Assembly (NCBI RefSeq): GCF_011455875.1
Contig: NZ_CP015031.1
Location: 620,001 to 684,000, forward strand
Direction of reading: 5' to 3'
DNA length: 64,000 bases
Origin: Basfia succiniciproducens
Lineage (GTDB): Bacteria > Pseudomonadota > Gammaproteobacteria > Enterobacterales > Pasteurellaceae
Shown: positions 26,357 through 35,657 of the stretch, piece after piece
How the letters are laid out: each line of letters opens with the position of its first letter
Numbering within the stretch: the stretch's first letter is position 1
The notes under the pieces: generated by a model
Seen by the model: only the letters and a program-made list of their open reading frames with translations
What the model was told of the DNA's origin: nothing
Database searches by the model: none
Made by a program: the position numbers and the translations under genes

Positions 26357-27424
26357 ATGACAGCAAAGAAAATTTATTTCGGTACCAATCTGAAAATGTA
26401 TAAGGGGAATGCCGAGGTCGTGCAGTATCTCTCCGAATTATCTGATTTTGCCACTACCTTTAAATCGGAATATGACATTCAATTGTTTGTAATTCCGTCT
26501 TATACCACATTAAAAGATGCCGTGGAATTAGTGAAATCAAAAACGGGTCGGCCTAAAATTAAAATCGGCGCCCAGAATATGAATCCGAATGACAACGGGC
26601 AGTTTACCGGTGAGATTTCACCGTTAATGCTTAAAGAATTGGGAATCGAACTGGTGATGATTGGGCATTCTGAACGTCGTCATGTGATGAAGGAAACCGA
26701 TCAGGAAGAAAATGAGAAAGTGCTTGCGTCTTTGAAGCATAATTTCATTACGCTATTATGTATCGGTGAAACGCTGGAGCAAAAAAATTACAACATCTCT
26801 GATGAAGTATTGCGAACTCAGCTAAAAATAGGATTACAGGGTGTTACCGCCGAACAATTATCTAAGCTGTGGATTGCTTATGAGCCGGTGTGGGCGATTG
26901 GTACGGAAGGAATTCCAGCAAGTGCCGAATACGCCGATGAAAAACATGCCGTTATTAAACAATGTCTGTTTGAACTTTTTGCTGAAGAAAGTAAAAAAAT
27001 ACCGGTACTGTATGGCGGTAGCGTCAATCCTGAAAACGCCAACGGTTTGATTGTTAAACCGCATATTGACGGCTTGTTTGTCGGGCGCAGTGCGTGGAAT
27101 GCGCCGAATTTCCATGCATTAATTACCGATGCGTTGAATACGCTTTCTGGTGATAAAACGGAAGTTCCGCTAACCAATGAATTTACGGAAACCGCAGTAC
27201 AACTTATTGAACAACTGGGCGGAAAAGCTAATATTAGCGCCTTAACTCATTGCGCCACCCGTATTCGCGTAGTGTTAAAAAATGACGGTAAAATGAACAA
27301 ATCGGCCATTGAAAAGATTGATGGCGTTAAAGGTTTATTTTCCATTACTAATCAGTACCAAATTATTCTTGGAGCAGAAATTGTCAAACAAGTTCATGAT
27401 GAAATGAAAAAACTGTTAATATAG
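26357..27424 (+). CDS. Triosephosphate-isomerase-like enzyme fused to a PTS EIIB domain
   Basis: The ATG at 26357 (AAGGA upstream) gives 355 residues. Residues 1 to about 255 are a complete TIM with Asn11, Lys13, His104 (GHSERR), Glu176 (AYEPVWAIGT) and the phosphate loop YGGSV. Residues about 275-355 form an EIIB domain of the glucose/beta-glucoside family: LGGKANISALTHCATR gives the phosphocysteine Cys299, followed by GVKGLF and NQYQIILG. No EIIC or EIIA is encoded nearby. Context suggests an EryH-like tetrulose-phosphate isomerase rather than the glycolytic TIM. The frame is continuous, so this is one polypeptide. Confidence 0.88.
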   Translation: MTAKKIYFGTNLKMYKGNAEVVQYLSELSDFATTFKSEYDIQLFVIPSYTTLKDAVELVKSKTGRPKIKIGAQNMNPNDNGQFTGEISPLMLKELGIELVMIGHSERRHVMKETDQEENEKVLASLKHNFITLLCIGETLEQKNYNISDEVLRTQLKIGLQGVTAEQLSKLWIAYEPVWAIGTEGIPASAEYADEKHAVIKQCLFELFAEESKKIPVLYGGSVNPENANGLIVKPHIDGLFVGRSAWNAPNFHALITDALNTLSGDKTEVPLTNEFTETAVQLIEQLGGKANISALTHCATRIRVVLKNDGKMNKSAIEKIDGVKGLFSITNQYQIILGAEIVKQVHDEMKKLLI

Positions 27425-27490
27425 GACAATATAAATTGTAGTAGTAACGATGATTAAACATTTTAAATAAACAAAAAATCAACAGCATAA

Positions 27491-27529
27491 AAAGTGCGGT
27501 CAAAAATTTCAAAATTTTGACCGCACTTT
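27491..27529. terminator. Paired-uptake-word terminator after the tetrose operon
   Basis: AAAGTGCGGTCAAAA / TTTTGACCGCACTTT, a 15-bp inverted pair with a short loop between convergent genes; it can serve both strands. Confidence 0.88.
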
Positions 27530-27549
27530 GAAAAATAAAATTTATAGAA

Positions 27550-28740
27550 TTAAAGTACTTTTACAATGCTTTCGGCAAGGTAACGGATATTGGCTTCAGT
27601 GATTCCCGCCACATTGATTCTGCCGGAACGAACGGCGTAAATAGCGAATTCTTCTTTCAAACGGTCAACCTGTTCGGCGGTTAATCCGCTGAATGAGAAC
27701 ATTCCTTTTTGATCAATGATGTAGCTGAAATCTTCCTGTGCGCCGAATTCTTTAAGTAATTCAACCAGTTGCTTACGCATTTGTTTGATGCGATCACGCA
27801 TACCCGTTAATTCGTCTTCCCATTCTTTGCGCAGTTCCGGATTTGCCAATACGGTTGCAACTGTACGGGCGCCATGAGCGGACGGGTTAGAATACAGCGT
27901 ACGGATAATTGATTTTATCTGTGTTAAAGCTACCGCCGCCACATCCGCATTATCCGCAACTAATGTAAAGGCACCGACACGTTCGCTGTATAAACCGAAA
28001 TTTTTAGAGAACGAGCTGGCAACTAATAATTCTCGATGGGTTTCTGCGAAAGTACGTAAACCGACGGCATCTTCTTCCAAACCGTTTGCCAGACCTTGGT
28101 AAGCAAAGTCGAATAGCGGTAACCAGCCGTTTTTCGCTGACATCTCGGCTAATGCTTTCCATTGTTCCGGTGTCGGGTCAATACCGGTCGGGTTGTGACA
28201 GCAGCCGTGCAATAACACCACATCACCCGGGTTGGCATTGTTTAAATCAGCCAGTAAATTATCCCAGTCTAAGGCTTTAGTTTCAGGGTTGTACCAACGA
28301 TATTCGCGAATAGTTACGCCGACGGCATTAAAAATCGCATTATGATTCGGCCAGGTCGGTTTGCTGATCCATACGTTTTGTGCTTTAGTTTGGCGACGCA
28401 CAAATTCTGCGGCAATACGCAATGCGCCGGTTCCGCCTAAGGTTTGCACCGTGCAGGCGCGGTTTGATGCGATAATTTCCGAATCTTTACCGAATAACAA
28501 TTCTTTTGCATAAGCGTTATATTCCGCAACACCGTCTATAGGCAGGTAGTTTTTATCTTTTTCGTTTTCAAATAACTGACCTTCCGCTTTTTTTACTGCG
28601 GTCATAATAGGCGTTACACCGTCCGCATCTTTATAAACGCCAATACCTAAATTGATTTTATTTTTTCTGGTTTCCGCTTTGAAGGCTTCACCTAAACCTA
28701 AAATCGGGTCGGCAGGTGCCGGAGTGATATTTTTAAACAT
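27550..28740 (-). CDS. aspC: Aspartate (aromatic) aminotransferase
   Basis: PLP enzyme interconverting aspartate/2-oxoglutarate and oxaloacetate/glutamate. The ATG at 28740 after AGGAAA gives 396 residues, the same as E. coli AspC, and puts the PLP lysine of SFSKNFG at residue 246, again as in AspC. A longer in-frame start at 28812 would add 24 residues with no family support. Also shows CCHNPTG and NPSAHGAR. AspC versus TyrB cannot be fully separated by eye. Confidence 0.93.
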   Translation of the reverse strand: MFKNITPAPADPILGLGEAFKAETRKNKINLGIGVYKDADGVTPIMTAVKKAEGQLFENEKDKNYLPIDGVAEYNAYAKELLFGKDSEIIASNRACTVQTLGGTGALRIAAEFVRRQTKAQNVWISKPTWPNHNAIFNAVGVTIREYRWYNPETKALDWDNLLADLNNANPGDVVLLHGCCHNPTGIDPTPEQWKALAEMSAKNGWLPLFDFAYQGLANGLEEDAVGLRTFAETHRELLVASSFSKNFGLYSERVGAFTLVADNADVAAVALTQIKSIIRTLYSNPSAHGARTVATVLANPELRKEWEDELTGMRDRIKQMRKQLVELLKEFGAQEDFSYIIDQKGMFSFSGLTAEQVDRLKEEFAIYAVRSGRINVAGITEANIRYLAESIVKVL

Positions 28741-28885
28741 AGGGCTTTCCTTAGAAATGTTGTGCTGTGATATGAGTTTTTCTTTTATACTCACAAGGAT
28801 TGTAATTTGCAACCCTTGTTTTAAAAAATTTTATGTTTAAGGTAATTTTTTAGACAATATATTAAAAAATTGTTCAAAAATTGAA

Positions 28886-29974
28886 TTATTTTAATTTATT
28901 TATTGCCCAATTTAAACCGGATTGATAATCGTCCGGCAGTTCGCCGGCTAATTTTTCAAGCTGTGTGATAATCACGTTTTTATCCGGATGAGAAATATTG
29001 ATATGACCGACTTTCCGTCCTGCGCGAACTTCCTTGCCGTACCAGTGGAGCTGGCTGAACGGCGTATCAAGCCATAATTTATTATGATCCGTACCGATTA
29101 AATTAACCATTACACTTGGGGCAAAGGTGGTTAATTTGGGCGTAGGCAAATCTAACAGTGCGCGTAAATGTAATTCAAACTGGCTTACGGAGCAACCCAG
29201 TTGGGTCCAGTGACCGCTGTTATGAACACGGGGCGCCAGTTCATTAATCAACAGTTTGTCGCCCACCACAAAACATTCCATAGCCATAACGCCTACATAA
29301 TCCAGTTTTGCCATTATTTTGCTTAACATGGCTTCCGCCTGAACCTGTTGCCGAGCTTGTTGAGGGAATGTTTCATCAGTTACACTGTAACGCAAGATGC
29401 CGTCTTGTTGAAGATTATGGGTTACGGGATAAAAACGGGTGTCGCCGTTTCTGAAACGGGCGCCGACCAGAGAAATTTCATAATCGAAGGGAATGAATTT
29501 TTCGGCAATAACCTCATTGAGCAACTCATCAGTGATTAGCGTTTTATTTTCTTCCGTAATAATCCATTGACCGCGCCCGTCATAACCGCCCATACGGCGT
29601 TTAACCACCACTTTTTTACCTACGTTTGTGAAAATATCCGCCCATTGTTGGTGGTTTTCGACCAAACACCATGGTGAGGTCGGTAATGCCAGTTCATCCA
29701 GTAAAGATTTTTGGGTTAAACGATCCGCAGTTTTAACAAATACGTTTTTATTCACAAATTTATGATGATTGCCCAGCATGGTTGTAAGCGGGGTTTCTTC
29801 CCAGCGCTCAATTTCAGCGGTGATAATGCTGTCTTTCGGTAAATCGAAAACGGACGCATTAAACGCAAGCGGTTGAACGTTAATATCTAAAGGAGCGCCG
29901 GCATAGCGAAGCATACGTCCTAATTGACCGTTTCCAAGTACGTAAACGGTCGGATATAAAGCACTTTTTTGCAT
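28886..29974 (-). CDS. purK: N5-carboxyaminoimidazole ribonucleotide synthase PurK
   Basis: ATP-grasp enzyme that carboxylates AIR with bicarbonate in purine synthesis. The 362-residue length matches the family. VYVLGNGQLGRML at the N-terminus and NELAPRVHNSGHWT near residue 245 are diagnostic; the RRMGGYDGRGQ loop binds ATP. It lies downstream of purE but is separated from it by a terminator. Confidence 0.96.
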   Translation of the reverse strand: MQKSALYPTVYVLGNGQLGRMLRYAGAPLDINVQPLAFNASVFDLPKDSIITAEIERWEETPLTTMLGNHHKFVNKNVFVKTADRLTQKSLLDELALPTSPWCLVENHQQWADIFTNVGKKVVVKRRMGGYDGRGQWIITEENKTLITDELLNEVIAEKFIPFDYEISLVGARFRNGDTRFYPVTHNLQQDGILRYSVTDETFPQQARQQVQAEAMLSKIMAKLDYVGVMAMECFVVGDKLLINELAPRVHNSGHWTQLGCSVSQFELHLRALLDLPTPKLTTFAPSVMVNLIGTDHNKLWLDTPFSQLHWYGKEVRAGRKVGHINISHPDKNVIITQLEKLAGELPDDYQSGLNWAINKLK

Positions 29975-29986
29975 GATAAAAAACCT

Positions 29987-30028
29987 AAAAAAATGACCGC
30001 ACTTTTCCGTCTTTGAAAAGTGCGGTCA
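29987..30028 (-). terminator. Paired-uptake-word terminator between purE and purK
   Basis: TGACCGCACTTTTC (29994-30007) / GAAAAGTGCGGTCA (30015-30028), 14-bp stem. Read on the minus strand it is followed by seven T (29987-29993), so it should stop or attenuate purE transcripts before purK. Confidence 0.8.
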
Positions 30029-30036
30029 AAAAAGCA

Positions 30037-30534
30037 TTAATTTCGTGGATCCGGATTGTTTAACACCGCATTGGTTTGCTGTTCGCGGAATTTTTGCAGA
30101 CGAGCGGCCAATTCACTGTCCCATGCGGCTAAAATCTGCGCCGCAAGTAAGCCTGCATTGGCAGCGCCGGCAGGACCGATAGCTAATGTCCCTACGGGAA
30201 TCCCTTTCGGCATTTGCACGATAGAATAGAGACTGTCAACACCGCTTAACATTGAGCTTTTAACCGGCACGCCTAAAACAGGTACTAAGGTTTTAGCCGC
30301 AATCATGCCCGGTAAATGGGCGGCGCCGCCTGCACCGGCAATAATCACTTTATATCCTTTAGCTTGCGCATTTTCGGCAAAGCTGAAAAGTTTATCCGGC
30401 GTGCGATGTGCGGAAACAATTTCAACATGATAAGGCACATTGAGTTGATCAAGCATACCGGTCGCTTCCTGCATGGTCGACCAATCGCTTTTCGAACCCA
30501 TAACAATTGCAATTTGAGCATGTGTATTTGACAT
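30037..30534 (-). CDS. purE: N5-carboxyaminoimidazole ribonucleotide mutase PurE
   Basis: Moves the carboxyl group of N5-CAIR to carbon 4 of the imidazole. The 165-residue class I PurE has MGSKSDW near residue 12, SAHRTPD near 41 (catalytic His) and [11 protein letters not shown] near 67. First gene of the purine pair, with a PurR operator about 70 bp upstream. Confidence 0.96.
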   Translation of the reverse strand: MSNTHAQIAIVMGSKSDWSTMQEATGMLDQLNVPYHVEIVSAHRTPDKLFSFAENAQAKGYKVIIAGAGGAAHLPGMIAAKTLVPVLGVPVKSSMLSGVDSLYSIVQMPKGIPVGTLAIGPAGAANAGLLAAQILAAWDSELAARLQKFREQQTNAVLNNPDPRN

Positions 30535-30604
30535 AAATCAGGATTTCCATATAAAAAACAGAGAATAATAACGGCGCTAGAATAGCATATCGCACTCATT
30601 TCAG

Positions 30605-30616
30605 GCAAACGTTTGC
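30605..30616. promoter_or_regulatory. PurR operator upstream of purE
   Basis: The perfect palindrome GCAAACGTTTGC is the core of the PurR box and lies 71 bp before purE, as expected for purine-repressed genes. The rest of the 30535-30837 gap holds the pepN leader repeat. Confidence 0.8.
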
Positions 30617-30730
30617 GATAGGTTTTTGCTGAAAATAATTAACAGATTGAACTGCTGAACTTCAGCACAAAAAATCGAAAAAACCTTTGCAAGTTCGGTC
30701 GGAAAATTATACCCTAACTAGCGCTTGTGA

Positions 30731-30793
30731 ACCTTTCAAAAATATTTGCGTTGTCACTACAAATCACCTCGTCCGTAAATATTTTTGAAACGT
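30731..30793. repeat. Long inverted repeat upstream of pepN
   Basis: Two 20-nt arms with two mismatches; the cores TTTCAAAAATATTT (30734-30747) and AAATATTTTTGAAA (30777-30790) pair perfectly over 14 bp around a 29-nt loop. It ends 45 bp before the pepN start. No T run follows. It may be a leader hairpin or a two-site operator. Confidence 0.65.
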
Positions 30794-30837
30794 CCATAAG
30801 CCCTACATTTTAGCTCAAAATAAATGGATATAATTTT

Positions 30838-33447
30838 ATGCACGCTAAAGCAAAATATAGAAAAGATTACAAAAAACCTGACTTTACGGTCACAGATATT
30901 CATCTGGACTTTCAATTAGATCCTCAAAAAACCGTCGTTACCGCCCATAGCCAATATCAACGCTTAAATCCGGCTGCGACGGTATTACGTCTGGACGGAC
31001 ATAGTTTCCAATTTGCTTCGATTAAGGTTAACGGTAAAGATTTTACCGCCTATCAGCAGGACGGCGAGAGCTTAACCCTTGATTTGAGCGGCATTGATGC
31101 CGAACGCTTTGAACTTGAAGTAATCACTCGTTTAGTGCCGGCAAAAAATACTTCATTGCAAGGTCTGTATCAATCCGGTGAAGGAATTTGCACTCAATGT
31201 GAAGCGGAGGGGTTCCGACAAATTACTTATATGCTGGATCGTCCCGACGTATTGGCGCGCTACACCACAAAAATTACGGCGGATAAAAGCAAGTATCCTT
31301 ATCTTTTATCAAACGGTAATCGCATTGCAGGCGGGGATTTGGAAGACGGTCGTCATTGGGTTGAATGGAATGACCCGTTCCCGAAACCAAGTTATCTGTT
31401 TGCGTTGGTTGCAGGGGATTTTGATTTATTGGAAGACAGTTTTACAACCAAAAGCGGTAGAGAAGTAAAACTGGAACTTTTTGTTGACCGCGGTAATCTT
31501 AACCGGGCATCCTGGGCTATGGAAAGCCTGAAAAAAGCCATGAAATGGGATGAAGAACGCTTTGATTTAGAATACGATCTTGATATTTACATGATTGTCG
31601 CCGTTGATTTCTTCAATATGGGCGCAATGGAAAATAAAGGTCTGAACGTTTTCAATAGCAAATATGTGTTAGCCAACCCGGAAACCGCGACGGATGAAGA
31701 TTATCTGAATATCGAATCGGTGATCGGACATGAATATTTTCATAACTGGACCGGTAACAGAGTGACTTGTCGGGATTGGTTTCAGTTAAGTTTGAAAGAA
31801 GGTTTGACCGTTTTCCGTGATCAGGAATTTTCATCGGATGTGGGATCGCGGGCAGTCAACCGGATTAAAAACGTGAAATTTTTGCGTACCGCTCAATTTG
31901 CCGAAGATGCAAGCCCGATGTCGCACCCGATTCGTCCTGAAAAAGTATTGGAAATGAATAATTTCTATACGATGACCGTATATGAAAAAGGTGCGGAAGT
32001 GATCCGAATGATGCACACGCTGCTGGGCGAAAAAAAATTCCAGCAGGGGATGAAGCTTTACATTGCGGAAAATGACGGCAAAGCGGCGACTTGTGAGGAT
32101 TTTGTTGCGGCGATGGAACAGGCTTCTGGTGTCGATTTAACTCAATTCCGCCGTTGGTACAGCCAATCGGGTACACCGGAATTGACGGTAACCGACAGCT
32201 ATGACGAGAAAAAACGCAGCTATAAACTTTATGTCTCGCAAATGACGGCGCCGACTGCGGATCAAATGGATAAAGTTAATTTACATATTCCGCTAAAAAT
32301 TGCTTTATATGATATGAACGGCATGCCTTTTAGTCTTATTAAAGACGATGAAGCGGTTAACGATGTACTAGATATTCTGCTGGAAGATCAAGTCTTCGAA
32401 TTCCATAATATTACAACCAAGCCAGTACCTGCATTATTATGTGATTTTTCCGCTCCGGTAAAACTGGATTATGATTACAGTACTGCGCAGTTGATCGCTT
32501 TATTAAAATTCGCCCATAACGAATTTGTCCGTTGGGATGCGATGCAAATGCTATTCGCACAAGAGTTACGTCGTAACTTATCTGCTTATCAACAAGGCGA
32601 ACAATTAACTTTTTCTGCGGAAATTTTAAGCGCGTTACAACAGGTTTTAGAAAATTATCAAAGCAATGTGGAATTAACCACCTTAATTCTGACTTTACCG
32701 AAAGAAACCGAATTTGCGGAATTATTTAAAACCATTGACCCTGAAGGTATTGCCGTCGTATGTGATTTTATGCAGCACGCCATTGCGGAGGGATTACAGG
32801 ATTTATGGTTGAAAACCTATCATCAGATTAACTTGGAAGAATATTGCATCGATATGCGAGATATTGCATTGCGCGGCTTGCGAAATCTTTGTTTACAATA
32901 TTTAGCTTTTACGGATTACGGTAACGCATTGGTCAATAAACATTATCTTTATGCCGATAACATGACGGATAAGCTGGCGGCATTAGCGGCGGCGACCAAA
33001 GCGCAATTAACCTGTCGCGATAAAGTGATGAAAGATTTCGAAGAAAAATGGCAACATGACGGATTAGTGATGGATAAATGGTTTAATCTGCAAGCCACAC
33101 GTCCGGACGGTAACGTATTAACGTTGGTTAAGCAATTAATGGATCATCCGAGTTTCAATTTCAATAATCCGAATCGTTTACGTGCTTTAGTCGGTAGTTT
33201 TGAAAGCCAAAATCCGCGGGCATTTCATGCGGTGGACGGTTCCGGTTATCGTTTCTTAACGGATGTATTACTGCGCTTAAATGAAAGCAATCCGCAGGTT
33301 GCAGCCCGTTTGGTTGAACCGCTTGTTCGTTTTTCTCGTTACGACAGCCAGCGCCAGACATTAATGAAGCGCGCCTTAGAGCGTTTACGTGAAGTGGAAA
33401 ATCTGTCTAACGACTTATTTGAAAAGATCGAAAAAGCGCTTCAATAA
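30838..33447 (+). CDS. pepN: Aminopeptidase N (alanyl aminopeptidase)
   Basis: Cytoplasmic M1-family zinc metallopeptidase that removes N-terminal residues from peptides. The 869-residue length is standard (E. coli 870). The substrate-binding GAMEN is at residues 262-266; the zinc motif is His298-Glu299-x-x-His302 with Glu321 eighteen residues later, each one above the E. coli number. Followed by a paired-uptake-word terminator. Confidence 0.97.
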   Translation: MHAKAKYRKDYKKPDFTVTDIHLDFQLDPQKTVVTAHSQYQRLNPAATVLRLDGHSFQFASIKVNGKDFTAYQQDGESLTLDLSGIDAERFELEVITRLVPAKNTSLQGLYQSGEGICTQCEAEGFRQITYMLDRPDVLARYTTKITADKSKYPYLLSNGNRIAGGDLEDGRHWVEWNDPFPKPSYLFALVAGDFDLLEDSFTTKSGREVKLELFVDRGNLNRASWAMESLKKAMKWDEERFDLEYDLDIYMIVAVDFFNMGAMENKGLNVFNSKYVLANPETATDEDYLNIESVIGHEYFHNWTGNRVTCRDWFQLSLKEGLTVFRDQEFSSDVGSRAVNRIKNVKFLRTAQFAEDASPMSHPIRPEKVLEMNNFYTMTVYEKGAEVIRMMHTLLGEKKFQQGMKLYIAENDGKAATCEDFVAAMEQASGVDLTQFRRWYSQSGTPELTVTDSYDEKKRSYKLYVSQMTAPTADQMDKVNLHIPLKIALYDMNGMPFSLIKDDEAVNDVLDILLEDQVFEFHNITTKPVPALLCDFSAPVKLDYDYSTAQLIALLKFAHNEFVRWDAMQMLFAQELRRNLSAYQQGEQLTFSAEILSALQQVLENYQSNVELTTLILTLPKETEFAELFKTIDPEGIAVVCDFMQHAIAEGLQDLWLKTYHQINLEEYCIDMRDIALRGLRNLCLQYLAFTDYGNALVNKHYLYADNMTDKLAALAAATKAQLTCRDKVMKDFEEKWQHDGLVMDKWFNLQATRPDGNVLTLVKQLMDHPSFNFNNPNRLRALVGSFESQNPRAFHAVDGSGYRFLTDVLLRLNESNPQVAARLVEPLVRFSRYDSQRQTLMKRALERLREVENLSNDLFEKIEKALQ

Positions 33448-33453
33448 TCCGGC

Positions 33454-33483
33454 AAAAGTGCGGTAGAATCTACCGCACTTTTT
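33454..33483. terminator. Paired-uptake-word terminator after pepN
   Basis: AAAAGTGCGGTA / TACCGCACTTTT with a 5-nt loop and a T run. Confidence 0.88.
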
Positions 33484-33543
33484 GTTTAATTAACAATTCC
33501 ATAAACCTTTACATTTATTAAATCAATCCGGCGAGATGAAAAT

Positions 33544-34566
33544 ATGTTATATCCCTTAATCCGTAAAGGCATTTTTGCTTTAGAACCTGAAAACGCCCAT
33601 GATCTTGCTATTAAAATGCTGCATTTGGCGGGCAACCCAATCCTCAATAAATTGTTGAAAGCGCTGCTTGCCTGTCCGCCTGGCAATGAAAAAACGGTAA
33701 TGGGAATCAAATTTAAAAATCCTATCGGGTTAGCCGCCGGGGCTGATAAAAACGGTGATGCCATTGACGGTTTCGGTGCCATGGGATTTGGTTTTATCGA
33801 AGTGGGAACGGTAACGCCGCTTGCTCAGGACGGCAATGCGAAGCCGCGTCAATTTCGTATCGTAGAAGCGGAGGGCATTGTTAACCGTAACGGCTTTAAT
33901 AACTACGGCGTGGATTATTTAGTTGAAAACGTTAAAAAAGCAAAATTTGACGGCGTAATCGGCATTAATATAGGTAAAAATAAAGTTACCCCTGTGGAAC
34001 GCGGCAAAGACGATTATATTTTTTGCCTGAATAAAGCTTACAATTATGCCGGTTATATTACCGTAAATATTTCTTCGCCGAATACGCCGGGTTTGCGCCA
34101 ATTGCAGTACGGCGATGCGTTGGATGATCTGCTGAAATCCATAAAAGAACGTCAGGCTTATTTAGCGCAGGTTTATAATAAATATGTGCCTATTGCGGTG
34201 AAAATTGCACCGGATCAAACGGAAGAAGAATTGGTGCAAATCGCAGATACGTTACGTCGTCACAAGATGGACGGTGTGATAGCGACTAATACCACTATTT
34301 CCCGCGATACGGTGGCGGGCATGAAGAACGCCGATCAAACCGGCGGTTTAAGCGGCAAACCGTTGCAGCATAAAAGCACGGAAATTATCCGCCGATTACA
34401 GCAAGAATTAAAAGGTGAGATTCCGATTATTGGTAGCGGCGGTATTGACGGCGTACAAAACGCACAGGAAAAAATTGTCGCCGGCGCGGAATTATTACAG
34501 GTTTATTCGGGGTTGATTTATCATGGACCCGGATTAGTAAAAGCCTTGGTTGAGGCGATTCGATAA
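33544..34566 (+). CDS. pyrD: Dihydroorotate dehydrogenase (quinone), class 2
   Basis: Membrane-associated FMN enzyme that oxidises dihydroorotate to orotate using quinone, step four of pyrimidine synthesis. 340 residues, with the amphipathic N-terminal helix region of class 2 enzymes. [11 protein letters not shown] near residue 60 and [10 protein letters not shown], with the catalytic Ser at 177-178, are characteristic; GSGGI near 300 binds FMN phosphate. Confidence 0.96.
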   Translation: MLYPLIRKGIFALEPENAHDLAIKMLHLAGNPILNKLLKALLACPPGNEKTVMGIKFKNPIGLAAGADKNGDAIDGFGAMGFGFIEVGTVTPLAQDGNAKPRQFRIVEAEGIVNRNGFNNYGVDYLVENVKKAKFDGVIGINIGKNKVTPVERGKDDYIFCLNKAYNYAGYITVNISSPNTPGLRQLQYGDALDDLLKSIKERQAYLAQVYNKYVPIAVKIAPDQTEEELVQIADTLRRHKMDGVIATNTTISRDTVAGMKNADQTGGLSGKPLQHKSTEIIRRLQQELKGEIPIIGSGGIDGVQNAQEKIVAGAELLQVYSGLIYHGPGLVKALVEAIR

Positions 34567-34581
34567 TATGTTTTTTAAAGC

Positions 34582-34610
34582 AAAAGTGCGGTAAAAAATA
34601 CCGCACTTTT
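34582..34610. terminator. Paired-uptake-word terminator after pyrD
   Basis: AAAAGTGCGGTA / TACCGCACTTTT inverted pair with an A-rich loop, 15 bp after the pyrD stop. Confidence 0.85.
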
Positions 34611-34679
34611 GTATTCCGGTGAAGTATTTTTTATCTGCCGCTTTTCGGCGGATTAAGTATAACCGTTTAGGAAAGTAAA

Positions 34680-35546
34680 ATGACTGATAAGATTTATGAT
34701 TTACATTGCCATAGCACGGCGTCGGACGGCATTTTATCGCCGAGCGAGATTGTTCAACGAGCGCACGAACAGGGCGTACAGTCGCTGGCACTAACGGATC
34801 ATGACACAATTTCCGGCTTAACCGAAGCCCGTCGGCAGGCTGAGCTGTTAGGTATGGAATTTATTAACGGCGTTGAAATTTCAACCTCCTGGGAAAATAA
34901 AGTTATTCATATTGTCGGGCTGAATTTTGATGAAAATTCCCCGGAAATGACCGCACTTTTAGCAAGGCAGGCGCAACTGCGGTTAAATCGCGCTTTGACT
35001 ATCGGCGAGAAACTGGCAAAAGCAGGTGTCGCCAATGCTTTTGAAGGCGCAAGTGCGTTAGCAAAAGGGGAAGTAACCCGCGCCCATTATGCGCGTTATC
35101 TGGTTCAAATCGGTAAAGTGGCGAATGAAAATCAAGCCTTTAAACGTTATCTTTCGCAAGGAAAATCCTGCTATGTGAAAGCCGAATGGTGCGATATTCC
35201 CGCTGCAATCAGTATTATCAAACAAGCGGGCGGTATTCCGATTATCGCCCATCCGTTGCGCTATACTATGACGGCGCGCTGGATAAAGCGCTTAATTGCC
35301 GATTTTAAGAACTGGGGCGGTGAAGGTATTGAGGTTTCGGGTTGCGGACAAACGGCAGATCAGCGTCAATTAATTGCCCGTTGGGCAAATGAATTTGAAT
35401 TATTGGCTTCCGTCGGCTCGGATTTTCATTTCCCATGTGGCTGGGTTGAACTGGGAAAATCCTTGTGGTTACCGGAAAATGTCACACCGGTTTGGTCGCA
35501 ATTTGGCGATAATCCGAAGTATTTGCAAAACACCTGCAAGTCATAG
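34680..35546 (+). CDS. rnm: PHP-domain phosphoesterase (RNase AM / YciV/TrpH family)
   Basis: A 288-residue PHP-fold metal phosphoesterase. DLHCHSTASDG at residues 7-17 and LTDHDT near 38 are the first metal-binding motifs, and AHPLR and GSDFHFP supply later ligands. The E. coli homologue has 5'-3' exonuclease activity that matures 5' ends of rRNA and also acts on 3',5'-bisphosphates. Followed by yciO, as commonly seen in gamma-proteobacteria. Confidence 0.88.
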   Translation: MTDKIYDLHCHSTASDGILSPSEIVQRAHEQGVQSLALTDHDTISGLTEARRQAELLGMEFINGVEISTSWENKVIHIVGLNFDENSPEMTALLARQAQLRLNRALTIGEKLAKAGVANAFEGASALAKGEVTRAHYARYLVQIGKVANENQAFKRYLSQGKSCYVKAEWCDIPAAISIIKQAGGIPIIAHPLRYTMTARWIKRLIADFKNWGGEGIEVSGCGQTADQRQLIARWANEFELLASVGSDFHFPCGWVELGKSLWLPENVTPVWSQFGDNPKYLQNTCKS

Positions 35547-35579
35547 TACAAATCGTTATAACATATCTAAAAACTGCGG

Positions 35580-35585
35580 TATAAT
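35580..35585 (+). promoter_or_regulatory. Candidate -10 element for yciO
   Basis: A consensus TATAAT lies 73 bp upstream of yciO; no good -35 accompanies it. Confidence 0.35.
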
Positions 35586-35657
35586 CTGCGAGTTTTATAG
35601 GAGATAAAAAGGTCTTCTGTTATTTCCCGCATTTCATTTATTGAAGGGCAGCGTATT

